NCBI RefSeq assembly: GCF_001487105.1
Contig: NZ_LN913001.1
Coordinates: 769,353-833,352 of the forward strand
Direction of reading: 5' to 3'
DNA: 64,000 nt
Source of the DNA: Mediterraneibacter massiliensis
Lineage (GTDB): Bacteria > Bacillota > Clostridia > Lachnospirales > Lachnospiraceae
Shown: positions 15,849 through 25,062 of the stretch, in pieces
Numbering within the stretch: the first letter of the stretch is position 1
Layout of the letters: each line of letters begins with the position of its first letter
The notes under the pieces: generated by a model
Told to the model about the DNA's origin: nothing
Seen by the model: only the letters and a program-made list of their open reading frames with translations
The model's database searches: none
Position numbers and translations under genes: made by a program

Positions 15849-15877
15849 ATTATAGTTTAGAAAGCATTTAATTGCAA
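15849..15877 (-). promoter_or_regulatory. Promoter of DUF975-type gene
   Basis: On the minus strand TTGCAA (15877-15872) and TATAAT (15854-15849) have a 17-bp spacer, 38 bp before the start codon. It lies just after the terminator of the upstream efflux operon, so this gene is an independent unit. Confidence 0.75.
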
Positions 15878-15880
15878 GTC

Positions 15881-15926
15881 AAAAGAGCTCCCCTGGAAAG
15901 CATACCAGCAGGCGCTCTTTTTTAGT
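15881..15926 (-). terminator. Terminator of the MacAB-like operon
   Basis: AAAAGAGC (15881-15888) pairs with GCTCTTTT (15914-15921), with an inner CTGG/CCAG stem. T-runs flank both sides, so it could act in both directions; on the minus strand it ends the four-gene efflux operon. Confidence 0.75.
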
Positions 15927-15932
15927 AAGACA

Positions 15933-16322
15933 CTATTCAGATTGATACCAGCCCCATGTGTAGAGGACTGGAAGGATCAGATCTACCACATACAGAAAGG
16001 AGAAGCCGAATCCGATAGAAGAATAGATCACACTTGCGAATTCCAGCACAAGATAGATAACAGCCATGATCAGGACAGACTTCTTTGATCTGTGCAGTAT
16101 GCCAATGATACCGGCCATGAGGACAACACAGGCGGATGCGATCGTATATACATAGTACCCGGCAGAGGGCGCGTTTTGTCCGAGAAGTTCATAGGATTGT
16201 GCGATCAAGTCGGGCATAGTGACTGCCATTACGGTAGTAAAGATGCCTCCCAAAACAGAAAGACTTCCCAGAATGATCACAATGATAGAAACAACTTTTA
16301 ATAGTTTACTTGGTTTTGACAT
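15933..16322 (-). CDS. Small four-helix membrane protein
   Basis: A 129-aa protein with four predicted membrane segments (starting near VVSIIVIILGSLSVLGGIF, YVYTIASACVVLMAGIIGIL, VLIMAVIYLVLEFASVIYSS and FLYVVDLILPVLYTWGWY). No family is recognised with confidence. It begins 30 nt after the MacB-like permease stop, with an AAGGAGGAT ribosome site, and precedes the operon terminator, so it is the last gene of the efflux operon and may be an accessory subunit. Confidence 0.7.
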   Translation of the reverse strand: MSKPSKLLKVVSIIVIILGSLSVLGGIFTTVMAVTMPDLIAQSYELLGQNAPSAGYYVYTIASACVVLMAGIIGILHRSKKSVLIMAVIYLVLEFASVIYSSIGFGFSFLYVVDLILPVLYTWGWYQSE

Positions 16323-16352
16323 GATTTTTTATCCTCCTTATAATAAAGAAAT

Positions 16353-17594
16353 CTATATTCGCCGCAGAGCCTCAATAGGGCTTAGCTGGGCGGCTTTGCG
16401 TGCCGGATAAATACCGAAGATAATCCCTATGCCGCAGGAAAAAAGGGTTGCGATGATAACGGCAGGCAGGGAAAGCTGCGCATGGATGCCGCCGATTTCC
16501 AATGCGCTGATCAAAGCGGTCAGCGCTCCTCCGAGCAGAATACCGATGATCCCGCCCATACCGGAAATGATAGCAGATTCACACAAAAATTGCGAGATGA
16601 TCGAACCGGTTTTTGCGCCCAATGCTTTACGGATGCCAATCTCGCGGGTGCGCTCTGCAACAGATACAAGCATGATATTCATGACGCCGATCCCTCCGAC
16701 GATAAGAGATATCCCGGCGACCAGGGCGACAAAGGCTGTTACACCATCCATGATCGAGCCCATCATATCAGATAGATTCAATGGCTTTTGCTGCATGAAA
16801 GGCGTGTCGCCCAGATTCTGATGTCTTGCATTTAACACCTGTACGGCAGAAGAAGCTGTCTTAGAAGCGTCTTCCGGATCATATACAGTGATAGATATAG
16901 ACGAAAAGGCATCCAGCGGGATCCCGAAAGATTCTGCGGTCGTGTAAGGCATTTCCAGAGTAGATATGGATTTTTCCATCCCCATCATCTGATATGTTTG
17001 TTCCACTTCCATCATATCATCCGAAGTCTCCCGTATGCCGACAATGGTCACTTCCTGTATTCCGCTGTCAATGGCGAGTTCCAAACTCATTCCGATGACA
17101 TTGGTATTTCCGAAGAGATATAAAGCGGCGATCTCATCGATCACACAGACGGGATTTGCGTTGGAAACATCGTTGGCTGTAAAATATTTCCCCTTTATGA
17201 GCGGGGAGGTATACTGCGCATTTTCGTAATCCGCTGTAGTAAATGTGATATAAGTATCAAATGTTCCTTTCCGTGTCGTCGTTTTCCCGAAGGAGGTCTC
17301 CGCGGCAGAGATACTTTTTGCACTAGAACTTAAAGTCGTTTTTAAATATGCGATATCATCATTTGTGATGATCTTGGTATTTGTGACTTCATCTGTGTTC
17401 GCCTGCACGGTGACCGTATTGTTCTGCTCATTGGAAGCGTCTACCACATCTTTTTTCAGCCCGTTCCCAATGGAGACGATCGTGACAACGGATGTAATGC
17501 CGATAATGATGCCAAGCATTGTCAGAAAGGAACGACCTTTGTTGGAGCGGATATTACCCAGCGCCATTTTTACATATTCAAGAAATTGTCCCAT
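16353..17594 (-). CDS. MacB-like ABC transporter permease
   Basis: A 413-aa permease of the MacB/FtsX superfamily (type VII ABC). It has a single N-terminal membrane helix (GRSFLTMLGIIIGITSVVTI), a large extracytoplasmic region of about 220 residues, and three C-terminal helices with the conserved signature VGGIGVMNIMLVSVAERTREIGIRKALGA. The C terminus YPARKAAQLSPIEALRRI is typical. Such permeases transmit ATPase movement to an extracellular domain rather than carrying substrate through the membrane. It is the third gene of an operon with the ATPase at 19244 and the adaptor at 17628, so it forms a MacAB-like tripartite-type machine adapted to a Gram-positive envelope; likely export of peptides, antimicrobials or lipids. 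Confidence 0.9.
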   Translation of the reverse strand: MGQFLEYVKMALGNIRSNKGRSFLTMLGIIIGITSVVTIVSIGNGLKKDVVDASNEQNNTVTVQANTDEVTNTKIITNDDIAYLKTTLSSSAKSISAAETSFGKTTTRKGTFDTYITFTTADYENAQYTSPLIKGKYFTANDVSNANPVCVIDEIAALYLFGNTNVIGMSLELAIDSGIQEVTIVGIRETSDDMMEVEQTYQMMGMEKSISTLEMPYTTAESFGIPLDAFSSISITVYDPEDASKTASSAVQVLNARHQNLGDTPFMQQKPLNLSDMMGSIMDGVTAFVALVAGISLIVGGIGVMNIMLVSVAERTREIGIRKALGAKTGSIISQFLCESAIISGMGGIIGILLGGALTALISALEIGGIHAQLSLPAVIIATLFSCGIGIIFGIYPARKAAQLSPIEALRRI

Positions 17595-17627
17595 GATTTG
17601 TCCTCTTTTCTTTTTTATGCAAAGGCA

Positions 17628-19241
17628 TTAGTCCTCTTTTTTTTCCACGGCGATTGCTTTCATGCCCTCTTTTATATCTGCGTTCAGGTCGTTTACTACT
17701 TTATCGCCTTCTTTTAAGCCGCTTTTGATTTCTGTATGGGTGACCGAGACAGTGCCAAGTTCCACCGGTTTTATTTTTATGACGCCGTCTTCTACTATAT
17801 ACACGAAATCGCCGTCAGTAGAAGCATTGATGACTTCATTTGGAACAACCAGGACATCATCCGCCTGCGCAACGGTCATGGTGATCTTGGCGGAGGCGCC
17901 GATACAGATGTTTTCATCCGGATTGCTGATGTGGATCCTGGCGCAGATAACGGAGGCTCCTTTTTCATTTTTGGTAGCGATCTTGTCTGTCTCGGTCAGA
18001 GTCCCTTGATATGCATGTTTGCCGATTTTAATAGAAACAGTATTGCCAATTTTCAACTTTTCGTAATCATCGGGTGAAACCTCGATCTTTACACGGACGT
18101 CTTCTGTGCTGGCAATTGTAAAAAGCGCCATGCCCTGTGCAGCCATATTGCTTTCCAAAATACTTACCGAGGCAATGACACCGTCCATATCTGCCTTCAT
18201 TCCTTCTTTTCCTTTTTCCATAAGTTCTTCAGGAGAAAGCGCGGCAAGTTCTGCCAGGTTATCGCTGATATCCAGATTGTTCAGTTCGGCGGAACTCATA
18301 CCAGGAGAAACCGTGCCGCCTGCGGCCGCATAGGCAGACTGCCACTGTGCGTAAGCTTCCTCATATTGCGCTTTTAACGAGGCATATCCTGCATCGTCCA
18401 CAGCCGGATCTGTAAGAGAGTTTAATTGATTTGTGGCATCATTCACAGCTGCCTGGGCTGTGTCGCGGGCTGCTATGGCATTGTCATAGTCGGCAAAGAC
18501 TGCTTTGAGAGAGGTGAGAAGAGTCTCTTCTTCTGGTGTGCGGCTGGTCTTGGATTCCAGCTCGGCAATCTGTGCGCGCCCGCCGGAGTAACCGGAATCA
18601 ATGCTGTCGATAAGCGATTGATTAGAATTCACCGTTTTTGTATTTTCGGCAATGATCGTGTTCAGCCTATCTCTTTCAGCCTGTATTTGCTGTGTCTGTG
18701 TCCCGGCAGCAGCGAGATTTGCCTGGTATTGTGTATAAGCGGCGTTTACCTGTTCCGCAAGAGAATTTACCGTATCGACCAGTGCATTGGCATTTTCTGC
18801 AGCCTGTGCGTTGGCGGCATGTGCCGCGTCTATTGCCGCGGCGTTTTGCGCGCGGGCTGCCTGCGATGTATTGAGGTTTGACTGCAGGGTGAGCTGTGCC
18901 TGCTCGTTGCTGCGTTCTAACTCTGTTGTGTCGAACGTGATGAGCAGATCATTTGCTTTGACTGTTTTACCTACCTCTGCCTTACACTCTTTAATAGGCG
19001 CTGAGACAGGGGAATAGTAGGTTTTTGTATTTTCACTTTCGACGGTTCCGGTAGAAGTATAGATTTCTTTTACATTTCCTTTGGCAGCTTTGGTCACTTT
19101 TAAGGTTGTGCCGGCAGACGCTTCTTTGGCGTTTCCTGCCAGTTTAGAAATCCCAAAGGCGCCGAGCAGCAAAACTGCGAGGATCGGCAGGATGACCCAG
19201 GCAGGGAGTTTTTTCTGTGCTTTTTTCTTTTTCGAAAACAT
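17628..19241 (-). CDS. HlyD/MacA-like membrane-fusion adaptor with coiled coil
   Basis: A 537-aa adaptor protein of the HlyD/RND periplasmic adaptor family. One membrane anchor near the N terminus (LPAWVILPILAVLLLGAFGI) is followed by a lipoyl half-motif (GTVESENTKTYYSPVSAPI, EVGKTVKANDLLITFD), an unusually long Ala/Gln/Asn-rich coiled coil (about residues 110-330), and then the second lipoyl half and beta-barrel (MKADMDGVIASVSI, VRVKIEVSPDDYEKLKIG). The anchor places it outside the cell. It sits between the ATPase (2-nt gap) and the permease (33-nt gap) genes. The coiled coil is split by a Ser/Thr-poor insertion around ESKTSRTPEEE. Function follows from context with the MacB-like permease. 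Confidence 0.88.
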   Translation of the reverse strand: MFSKKKKAQKKLPAWVILPILAVLLLGAFGISKLAGNAKEASAGTTLKVTKAAKGNVKEIYTSTGTVESENTKTYYSPVSAPIKECKAEVGKTVKANDLLITFDTTELERSNEQAQLTLQSNLNTSQAARAQNAAAIDAAHAANAQAAENANALVDTVNSLAEQVNAAYTQYQANLAAAGTQTQQIQAERDRLNTIIAENTKTVNSNQSLIDSIDSGYSGGRAQIAELESKTSRTPEEETLLTSLKAVFADYDNAIAARDTAQAAVNDATNQLNSLTDPAVDDAGYASLKAQYEEAYAQWQSAYAAAGGTVSPGMSSAELNNLDISDNLAELAALSPEELMEKGKEGMKADMDGVIASVSILESNMAAQGMALFTIASTEDVRVKIEVSPDDYEKLKIGNTVSIKIGKHAYQGTLTETDKIATKNEKGASVICARIHISNPDENICIGASAKITMTVAQADDVLVVPNEVINASTDGDFVYIVEDGVIKIKPVELGTVSVTHTEIKSGLKEGDKVVNDLNADIKEGMKAIAVEKKED

Positions 19242-19243
19242 AG

Positions 19244-19945
19244 TTATGCGTCCTCTCTTTCTTTATTTAAATAATCAGCCTCTACTTTGCCGTCTATGAT
19301 ACGAATCACACGGTCGGCCTGGTCGGCGATCTCCTCATCATGGGTGATGATGATGACTGTGCGGCCCCCCGTATGGAGAGTCTTTAAGATATGCATGATC
19401 TCCTGTGTGGAGCTGCTGTCCAGATTCCCGGTCGGTTCATCTGCTAAAATGATGGGAGGCTGCGCCGCTATGGCGCGTGCCACGGCGACACGCTGCTGCT
19501 GTCCGCCGGAGAGTTCGCTAGGCTTATGGTTCATTCTTGCGTCAAGACCTACTTTTTTGAGTGCCTGTGTGGCAAGCTGTCGGCGTCTGCTTTTTTTGAT
19601 CCCCCGGTATATGAGCGGAAGTTCTACATTGTCAATAGCATCTAAATTGGCAATCAGATTGAAGCCTTGAAAAATAAATCCGATCTCTTTATTACGTATG
19701 TCAGATAAGGCATTGTCAGATAAGTGGGATACGTCTTTCCCATTTAAAAAGTAACTCCCGGAGGTGGGAATATCCAGACAGCCAAGCACATTCATGAATG
19801 TGGATTTACCGGAGCCGGAATGTCCGACGATCGCGACAAATTCTCCCTTCTGTATTGTAAGGCTGATCCCGTCCAGCGCACGTACTTCGTTTTCTCCGGG
19901 ATTATAAATTTTATGTAAGTCTTCGACTTTAATGAGTGGATCCAT
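19244..19945 (-). CDS. MacB/LolD-type ABC transporter ATPase
   Basis: A 233-aa ABC ATPase of the LolD/MacB/FtsE class. Walker A is GHSGSGKST, the Q-loop region reads IGFIFQGFNL, the signature is LSGGQQQRVAVARA, Walker B with catalytic Glu is IILADEPTGNLD, and the H-loop is IIITHD. All catalytic positions are intact. It is the first gene of the operon ATPase-adaptor-permease-small membrane protein and starts behind AGGAACT. Its promoter carries the 24-bp inverted repeat described at 20002-20025, so the whole efflux operon is probably repressed by a regulator not in this window. Confidence 0.93.
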   Translation of the reverse strand: MDPLIKVEDLHKIYNPGENEVRALDGISLTIQKGEFVAIVGHSGSGKSTFMNVLGCLDIPTSGSYFLNGKDVSHLSDNALSDIRNKEIGFIFQGFNLIANLDAIDNVELPLIYRGIKKSRRRQLATQALKKVGLDARMNHKPSELSGGQQQRVAVARAIAAQPPIILADEPTGNLDSSSTQEIMHILKTLHTGGRTVIIITHDEEIADQADRVIRIIDGKVEADYLNKEREDA

Positions 19946-20001
19946 AAAAGTTCCTCCATCCGTTATACGATTCAGAACATCCGGTGTCAGATAGAAACAT
20001 T

Positions 20002-20049
20002 ATTGTATTAGTTAAATAATACAATAGACCTACTTTTGCAAAATGTCAA
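20002..20049 (-). promoter_or_regulatory. MacAB-like operon promoter with 24-bp inverted-repeat operator
   Basis: On the minus strand TTGACA (20049-20044) and TATTGT (20026-20021) are spaced 17 bp. ATTGTATTA (20002-20010) and TAATACAAT (20017-20025) are perfect arms around GTTAAA, overlapping the -10 and the start site. The same operator format, ATTGTA-N12-TACAAT, occurs at 24239-24262. The format resembles sites of YtrA-subfamily GntR regulators, which typically control ABC transporter operons. Confidence 0.75.
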
Positions 20050-20139
20050 TATATTTTTTGCCTTTCTTTTTGTTTCCGGTTGCTTTATACTGAGGATAGC
20101 GTAAAAGCGGAACGCAAGGCAAAAAAGGCAGGAGAAAAA

Positions 20140-21891
20140 ATGAAATCTTTATTGGTATATTTAAAAGAATATAAAAAAGAAACCGTACTTGCCCCTTTGT
20201 TCAAACTTTTGGAGGCAGCTTTTGAATTGGTCGTACCACTTGTGATGGCGGCGGTGATAGATGTGGGGATAGACAATGGGGACAGACCATATATTGTAAA
20301 GATGTGCCTGGTTCTGATCTTGCTTGGAGTCATCGGTCTTGCCTGTTCTATCACTGCCCAGTATTTTGCGGCAAAAGCGGCGGCCGGATTTGCGACAGGG
20401 CTTCGTCATGCGCTGTTCTGGCATATACAGAAATTTTCGTTTACAAATATGGATTCGATCGGTACGTCTACGCTGATCACAAGAATGACAAGTGATATCA
20501 ATCAGGCGCAGGCAGGCGTGAATCTGGTTTTGCGCTTGTTCCTGCGCTCGCCCTTTATCGTGCTTGGAGCAATGTTTATGGCATTTATGGTAGACACAAA
20601 AGCAGCGGTGACTTTCGTTATTGTGATACCACTTCTTTCTGTGATCGTGTTTGGCATTATGCTGATCACAATGCCGCTTTATAGAAAAGTGCAGGAAAAT
20701 CTGGACAGAGTGCTTCTCGTGACAAGAGAAAATCTGACAGGGGCAAGGGTGATCCGTGCTTTTAACAAAGAAGATAGTGAAAAAGAACGATTTTTGTCCG
20801 AAAATCAGTCACTGACGGATACGCAGAAATTTGTGGGACGTATAGCGGGATTGATGAACCCGCTTACGTATATGATCGTCAACGGAGGAATCATCCTACT
20901 TCTTTATACGGGCGCCGTCCGAGTGGACAGCGGGATTCTGACACAGGGAGAAGTGGTCGCACTCGTTAACTATATGTCTCAGATACTGGCAGAGCTTGTA
21001 AAACTGGCAAATCTGATCATTACAGTGACAAAAGCTATAGCCTGTGGAAATCGTATTGAGAAGGTATTACAGGAAGAACCGGATATGCAGGATGGAACGG
21101 AAAAATGGGAGCAGGAAGAAGTGAGAGAGGAAAAAACAGACGTTCCGTTCATTGAATTCGATAAAGTATCTCTCTTATATAAAGGAAATGGCGCAGAATC
21201 TTTGAAAGACATTACATTTTCTGTGCGAAAAGGAGAGACGATAGGCATCATAGGGGGAACCGGATCCGGAAAATCTTCCCTTGTGAACCTGCTTCCTCGT
21301 TTCTATGATGCAGCAGAAGGAGAAGTACGGATAAAGGGGAAAGATGTAAAACAATATGAGATGGAGGATCTTCGTTCCAGGATCGGTGTTGTCCCGCAAA
21401 AGGCAGTTCTTTTTAAAGGAACGATCGAGGAAAATATAAGATGGGGAAAGGCAGATGCTTCTTTGACGGAAATAAAAGAGGCTCTGGCAGCGGCGCAGGC
21501 ACTGGAATTCGTAGAAAAAAAGGAAGGAAAACTTGCTTATCACATTGAACAAAACGGCAGGAACCTTTCCGGCGGGCAGAGACAGCGGCTTACGATAGCA
21601 AGAGCGCTTGTGAGAAAGCCGGAGATATTGATACTGGACGATAGTGCGTCCGCTTTGGACTTTGCTACCGATGCCGCGCTTCGCAGAGCGATACACAGCA
21701 GACCGGAAAAACCAGCGATATTTATTGTATCTCAAAGAGCGGCAGCAGTACAGGATGCAGACCAGATCCTTGTATTGGATGACGGAGAGATCGTGGGGAA
21801 AGGAACACACAGGGAACTGCTCATGTCTTGTCCTGCATATCAGGAGATCTATTATTCACAGTTCCCAAAGGAGGAAGAAAATGCAGGATAA
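20140..21891 (+). CDS. Heterodimeric ABC exporter, subunit with degenerate ATP site
   Basis: A 583-aa ABC exporter half-transporter: six membrane helices (residues about 15-310) then an ATPase domain (Walker A GGTGSGKSS, signature LSGGQRQRLTIARA). In the Walker B region the catalytic Glu is Asp (LILDDSASALD) and the switch His is Gln (IFIVSQRAA). These changes mark the subunit that contributes the non-hydrolysing site in heterodimers such as BmrC/TM287. Its partner is the next gene, whose start lies 11 nt before this stop. The ATG at 20140 follows GGCAGGAG. Export of drugs or lipids is likely; the substrate is unknown. It is transcribed divergently from the MacAB-like operon. Confidence 0.92.
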   Translation: MKSLLVYLKEYKKETVLAPLFKLLEAAFELVVPLVMAAVIDVGIDNGDRPYIVKMCLVLILLGVIGLACSITAQYFAAKAAAGFATGLRHALFWHIQKFSFTNMDSIGTSTLITRMTSDINQAQAGVNLVLRLFLRSPFIVLGAMFMAFMVDTKAAVTFVIVIPLLSVIVFGIMLITMPLYRKVQENLDRVLLVTRENLTGARVIRAFNKEDSEKERFLSENQSLTDTQKFVGRIAGLMNPLTYMIVNGGIILLLYTGAVRVDSGILTQGEVVALVNYMSQILAELVKLANLIITVTKAIACGNRIEKVLQEEPDMQDGTEKWEQEEVREEKTDVPFIEFDKVSLLYKGNGAESLKDITFSVRKGETIGIIGGTGSGKSSLVNLLPRFYDAAEGEVRIKGKDVKQYEMEDLRSRIGVVPQKAVLFKGTIEENIRWGKADASLTEIKEALAAAQALEFVEKKEGKLAYHIEQNGRNLSGGQRQRLTIARALVRKPEILILDDSASALDFATDAALRRAIHSRPEKPAIFIVSQRAAAVQDADQILVLDDGEIVGKGTHRELLMSCPAYQEIYYSQFPKEEENAG

Positions 21892-23653
21892 GAAGAAACT
21901 AAAACAGACGGAGATTGTAAAAAAAGTGTTCCGCCGTCTTGGAAAGTATCGTATTTTTTTCGTGTTTTCTCTGGTACTGGCAGCGGTGTCTGTGGCGCTG
22001 ACTTTGTATGTGCCAAAACTGATCGGACAGGCTGTAGATCATATCATCGAAGAAGATATGGTCAATTTTGCCGGTGTATACAAAGTGATGCTGTCGATTG
22101 GCCTATGTACACTGTTCACGGCATTGGCTCAGTGGCTCATGAACGTATGCAATAATAAAATGACGTACCAGGCCGTCCGAGATATACGCAATGAAGCATT
22201 TCAAAAGTTGGAGATACTGCCGCTTAAATATATAGACAGCCATCCCCATGGAGAAGTAGTAAGTCGGGTGATCGCAGATGTGGATCAGTTCGCTGATGGA
22301 CTGCTGATGGGATTTACGCAGTTTTTCACGGGAGCGGCAACGATCTTGGGGACATTTTGCTTCATGCTGTCTGTTAATGTAAAGATTACCTTGGTAGTTG
22401 TCCTGATTACGCCGGTATCCTTCTTTGTGGCAAATTTTATCGCGAAACATACATTTGTTATGTTTAAACGACAGTCGGAGACAAGGGGAGAACAGACAGG
22501 ATTGATAGACGAGATGATCGGAAATCAGAAAGTCGTGCAGATGTTTGGGCAAAAAGAAGCCGTGACGAAACAGTTTGATGAAATAAATGAACGGCTGCAG
22601 AAGCATTCTCTGCGTGCAACCTTTTTCTCATCTATTACGAATCCAGCCACACGGTTTGTTAACAGTCTTGTGTATACGGGTGTGGGGATCACAGGGGCAT
22701 TTTCTGTAATAGGCGGCAGTTTAAGTGTAGGACAGCTTACCAGCTTTTTAAGTTATGCGAATCAGTATACTAAGCCTTTCAATGAAATATCAGGTGTTTT
22801 GACAGAATTGCAGAATGCGGTAGCATGCGCCGGCAGGATTTTTGCACTCATAGAGGAGGAACCAGAAATTCCAGAACCAGACGGGGCGGTATGTTTAAAT
22901 GCTATAGAAGGGAATGTAAAAGCAGAGCATGTGTATTTTTCTTATATTCCGGGACAGAAGCTGATCGAGGATTTTCATCTGCAGGTCAGTCCGGGACAGA
23001 AGGTCGCGGTCGTCGGACCGACTGGCTGTGGAAAAACAACGTTGATCAATCTGTTGATGCGGTTTTACGATGTAGAAGGCGGCAGCATAAAAGTGGATGC
23101 GCATGACATCCGAGAGGTGACTCGCCAAAGTCTGCGGGCAGGATACGGAATGGTATTGCAGGATACCTGGCTGAAAACGGGAACAATACGAGAAAATATC
23201 ACAATGGGGAAACCAGACGCGACGGAGGAAGAGGTCATCGCGGCAGCGAAAGCATCCCATATACACAGTTTCATCCGCCGTCTTCCAAAAGGATATGACA
23301 CGTGGATCACAGAGGACGGCAATGCCCTTTCACAGGGACAGAAACAGCTCCTGTGTATTGCTAGAGTCATGCTGCTTAGTCCACCGATGCTGATACTGGA
23401 TGAGGCGACATCTTCTATTGATACAAGGACAGAGATGAAGATCCAAGAGGCATTCGCGACACTGATGGAAGGCAGGACGACCTTCATCGTAGCGCACAGG
23501 CTCTCCACTATACGGGAGGCAGATGTGATCTTAGTCATGAAAGATGGAAAGATCATTGAACAAGGGAACCACGAAAGTTTGTTGAAGAAAAATGGCTTTT
23601 ACAGACATCTGTATGAAAGCCAATTTGTGCAAAGTGAAAGCGCCGGGCAGTAA
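21881..23653 (+). CDS. Heterodimeric ABC exporter, catalytic subunit
   Basis: A 590-aa ABC exporter half with six membrane helices and a C-terminal ATPase. Walker A is GPTGCGKTT, Walker B LILDEATSSIDTRTE has the catalytic Glu, and the switch His is present in FIVAHRLSTI. The signature is LSQGQKQLLCIAR, with Gln replacing the first Gly of LSGGQ. In a heterodimer this altered signature faces the degenerate Walker site of the partner, while the partner's canonical signature completes this subunit's hydrolytic site. The ATG at 21881 has GGAGGAAGAAA upstream and overlaps the partner gene by 11 nt, indicating coupled translation and stoichiometric assembly. Confidence 0.93.
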   Translation: MQDKKKLKQTEIVKKVFRRLGKYRIFFVFSLVLAAVSVALTLYVPKLIGQAVDHIIEEDMVNFAGVYKVMLSIGLCTLFTALAQWLMNVCNNKMTYQAVRDIRNEAFQKLEILPLKYIDSHPHGEVVSRVIADVDQFADGLLMGFTQFFTGAATILGTFCFMLSVNVKITLVVVLITPVSFFVANFIAKHTFVMFKRQSETRGEQTGLIDEMIGNQKVVQMFGQKEAVTKQFDEINERLQKHSLRATFFSSITNPATRFVNSLVYTGVGITGAFSVIGGSLSVGQLTSFLSYANQYTKPFNEISGVLTELQNAVACAGRIFALIEEEPEIPEPDGAVCLNAIEGNVKAEHVYFSYIPGQKLIEDFHLQVSPGQKVAVVGPTGCGKTTLINLLMRFYDVEGGSIKVDAHDIREVTRQSLRAGYGMVLQDTWLKTGTIRENITMGKPDATEEEVIAAAKASHIHSFIRRLPKGYDTWITEDGNALSQGQKQLLCIARVMLLSPPMLILDEATSSIDTRTEMKIQEAFATLMEGRTTFIVAHRLSTIREADVILVMKDGKIIEQGNHESLLKKNGFYRHLYESQFVQSESAGQ

Positions 23654-23673
23654 AACCGACGCTTTTATTTTTG
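23637..23673 (+). terminator. Terminator overlapping the exporter stop codon
   Basis: AAAGCG and CGCTTT arms with an inner CGG/CCG stem enclose the TAA stop; TTTTATTTTT follows. Confidence 0.6.
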
Positions 23674-23701
23674 TACATTGTTATATATAGGAGAATGATT
23701 G

Positions 23702-24109
23702 CTATTTATCTGTGGAGCTGTTTTTTTCTTTCAGCTGTTGCTGTATGGCTTCGTGTTCGCTGCGGATCTCTTGAAAACACTGCAGCGCATCCCAGTTTTG
23801 ATTTGTCGGGGTAAGAATGGCCTTATAGGGGAAAGGACCGGCTCCGGATTTTCTAAGCGCTGCCAAAACCTGGTTTAAGCGCGCATCTGTGAAGAAGGCA
23901 AAGACAAAGAATGTGTCTGGGAGTTCTTCTCCTTCATAAGGAACTTCCAGACGCCGTATTTCTTTAAGACCGGCAAGAGCGCCCAGAGGCTGGTTATAAT
24001 CCTTTTTTGCTATGCGGCGCAGGCGAACGTGCAGCGGGAAAAGCGCCATCTCTATTTTTAAAAGAGTGTCCTTATCAGGTGCATGAAAAAGTAAAATGGT
24101 TTCTTTCAT
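23702..24109 (-). CDS. DUF3783-type protein
   Basis: A 135-aa soluble protein. Residues about 65-115 match the DUF3783 pattern (FVFAFFTDARLNQVLAALRKSG, then PYKAILTPTNQNWD). The N-terminal part (ETILLFHAPDKDTLLKIEMALFPLHVRLRRI) resembles the usual N-terminal half of these clostridial proteins. No function is known. It is a single gene with an AGGAGGGA ribosome site, facing away from the NatA-like gene. Confidence 0.7.
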   Translation of the reverse strand: MKETILLFHAPDKDTLLKIEMALFPLHVRLRRIAKKDYNQPLGALAGLKEIRRLEVPYEGEELPDTFFVFAFFTDARLNQVLAALRKSGAGPFPYKAILTPTNQNWDALQCFQEIRSEHEAIQQQLKEKNSSTDK

Positions 24110-24211
24110 TTATTTCCCTCCTGTTATATTTATAGTAATGAAGCAGAAACATGTCCTGCTGTTATCATTGTAGAGGATTTCAGGAAAAAATGAAAGAGGA
24201 AAAAGAAGTGA

Positions 24212-24262
24212 TTGACAAGAATAGGGAACAAAAGTATAATTGTACTAACACAACAATACAAT
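24212..24262 (+). promoter_or_regulatory. NatAB-like operon promoter with the second 24-bp operator
   Basis: A consensus promoter: TTGACA (24212-24217), 17 bp, TATAAT (24235-24240). Immediately after, ATTGTACTA (24239-24247) and CAATACAAT (24254-24262) form an inverted repeat with six central bases. Its outer bases ATTGTA-N12-TACAAT are the same as at 20002-20025, and it occupies the same place relative to the -10. Confidence 0.8.
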
Positions 24263-24288
24263 AGGCGCAAGACAAGGAGGATAATGGA

Positions 24289-25062
24289 GTGATCGAGATA
24301 AAAAATTTAACTAAAATATATCGTTTGAATAAAAAACAAATGAAAGAGTCTAAGACGAAAAATCCGATCAAAACAGCTGTCGATGATCTGAGTCTGACGG
24401 CAAGGCCGGGAGAGATATATGGTCTGCTCGGACCGAACGGTGCAGGGAAAACGACGACACTGCGCTGTATTTCGACGATCATAAAACCTACAAAGGGAGA
24501 AATTCTTGTGTCCGGACATGAAGTGCAAAAAGAGCCGGAGAGAGTCCGGGAAGAAATCGGCTTTCTGACAGGGGACATAAAGCTGGATCCGCAGTTTTCC
24601 GTGGACTATCTTTTTGATTTTTTTGGAAAACTCCATAAGGTACCGGCAGATCAATTAAAAGCAAGAAAAGAAGAATTATTCGCCTACTTTGGAATGCGAG
24701 ATTTTGCACAAAAGAAGATCAAGGAATTATCTACGGGCATGGCGCAGAAGGCAGCTATTGCCGTATGTCTTGTGCACGATCCGGACATCATCATCTTTGA
24801 TGAGCCGACAAATGGACTAGATATTGTCACGGCAAGAAGTGTGACAGACTATCTGAAAAAACTAAGAGATGACGGCAAGCTGGTCATCATATCGACGCAT
24901 ATTATGTCAGAGGCGGAAAAACTCTGTGACAGGATAGGCATGATCATTGATGGAAGAAAAGCGGCAGAAGGAAGCCTGGATGAGATCTTATATGAGACGA
25001 ATACACAAGATCTGGAAGATGCGTTTTTTGCATTATATAAAGAGCAGAAGGGGGCAAGATAG
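24289..25062 (+). CDS. ABC transporter ATPase, NatA-like
   Basis: A 257-aa ABC ATPase of the NatA/drug-exporter class. Walker A is GPNGAGKTT, the signature is [13 protein letters not shown], Walker B is [12 protein letters not shown] and the H-loop IISTHIM; all intact. The GTG start at 24289 follows AAGGAGG; an ATG at 24284 is out of frame. The permease begins directly at the next base after the stop, so the pair forms one transporter. The strong promoter is overlapped by an inverted-repeat operator shared with the MacAB-like operon. NatAB of Bacillus exports sodium; the ion or drug handled here is not known. Confidence 0.9.
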   Translation: MIEIKNLTKIYRLNKKQMKESKTKNPIKTAVDDLSLTARPGEIYGLLGPNGAGKTTTLRCISTIIKPTKGEILVSGHEVQKEPERVREEIGFLTGDIKLDPQFSVDYLFDFFGKLHKVPADQLKARKEELFAYFGMRDFAQKKIKELSTGMAQKAAIAVCLVHDPDIIIFDEPTNGLDIVTARSVTDYLKKLRDDGKLVIISTHIMSEAEKLCDRIGMIIDGRKAAEGSLDEILYETNTQDLEDAFFALYKEQKGAR

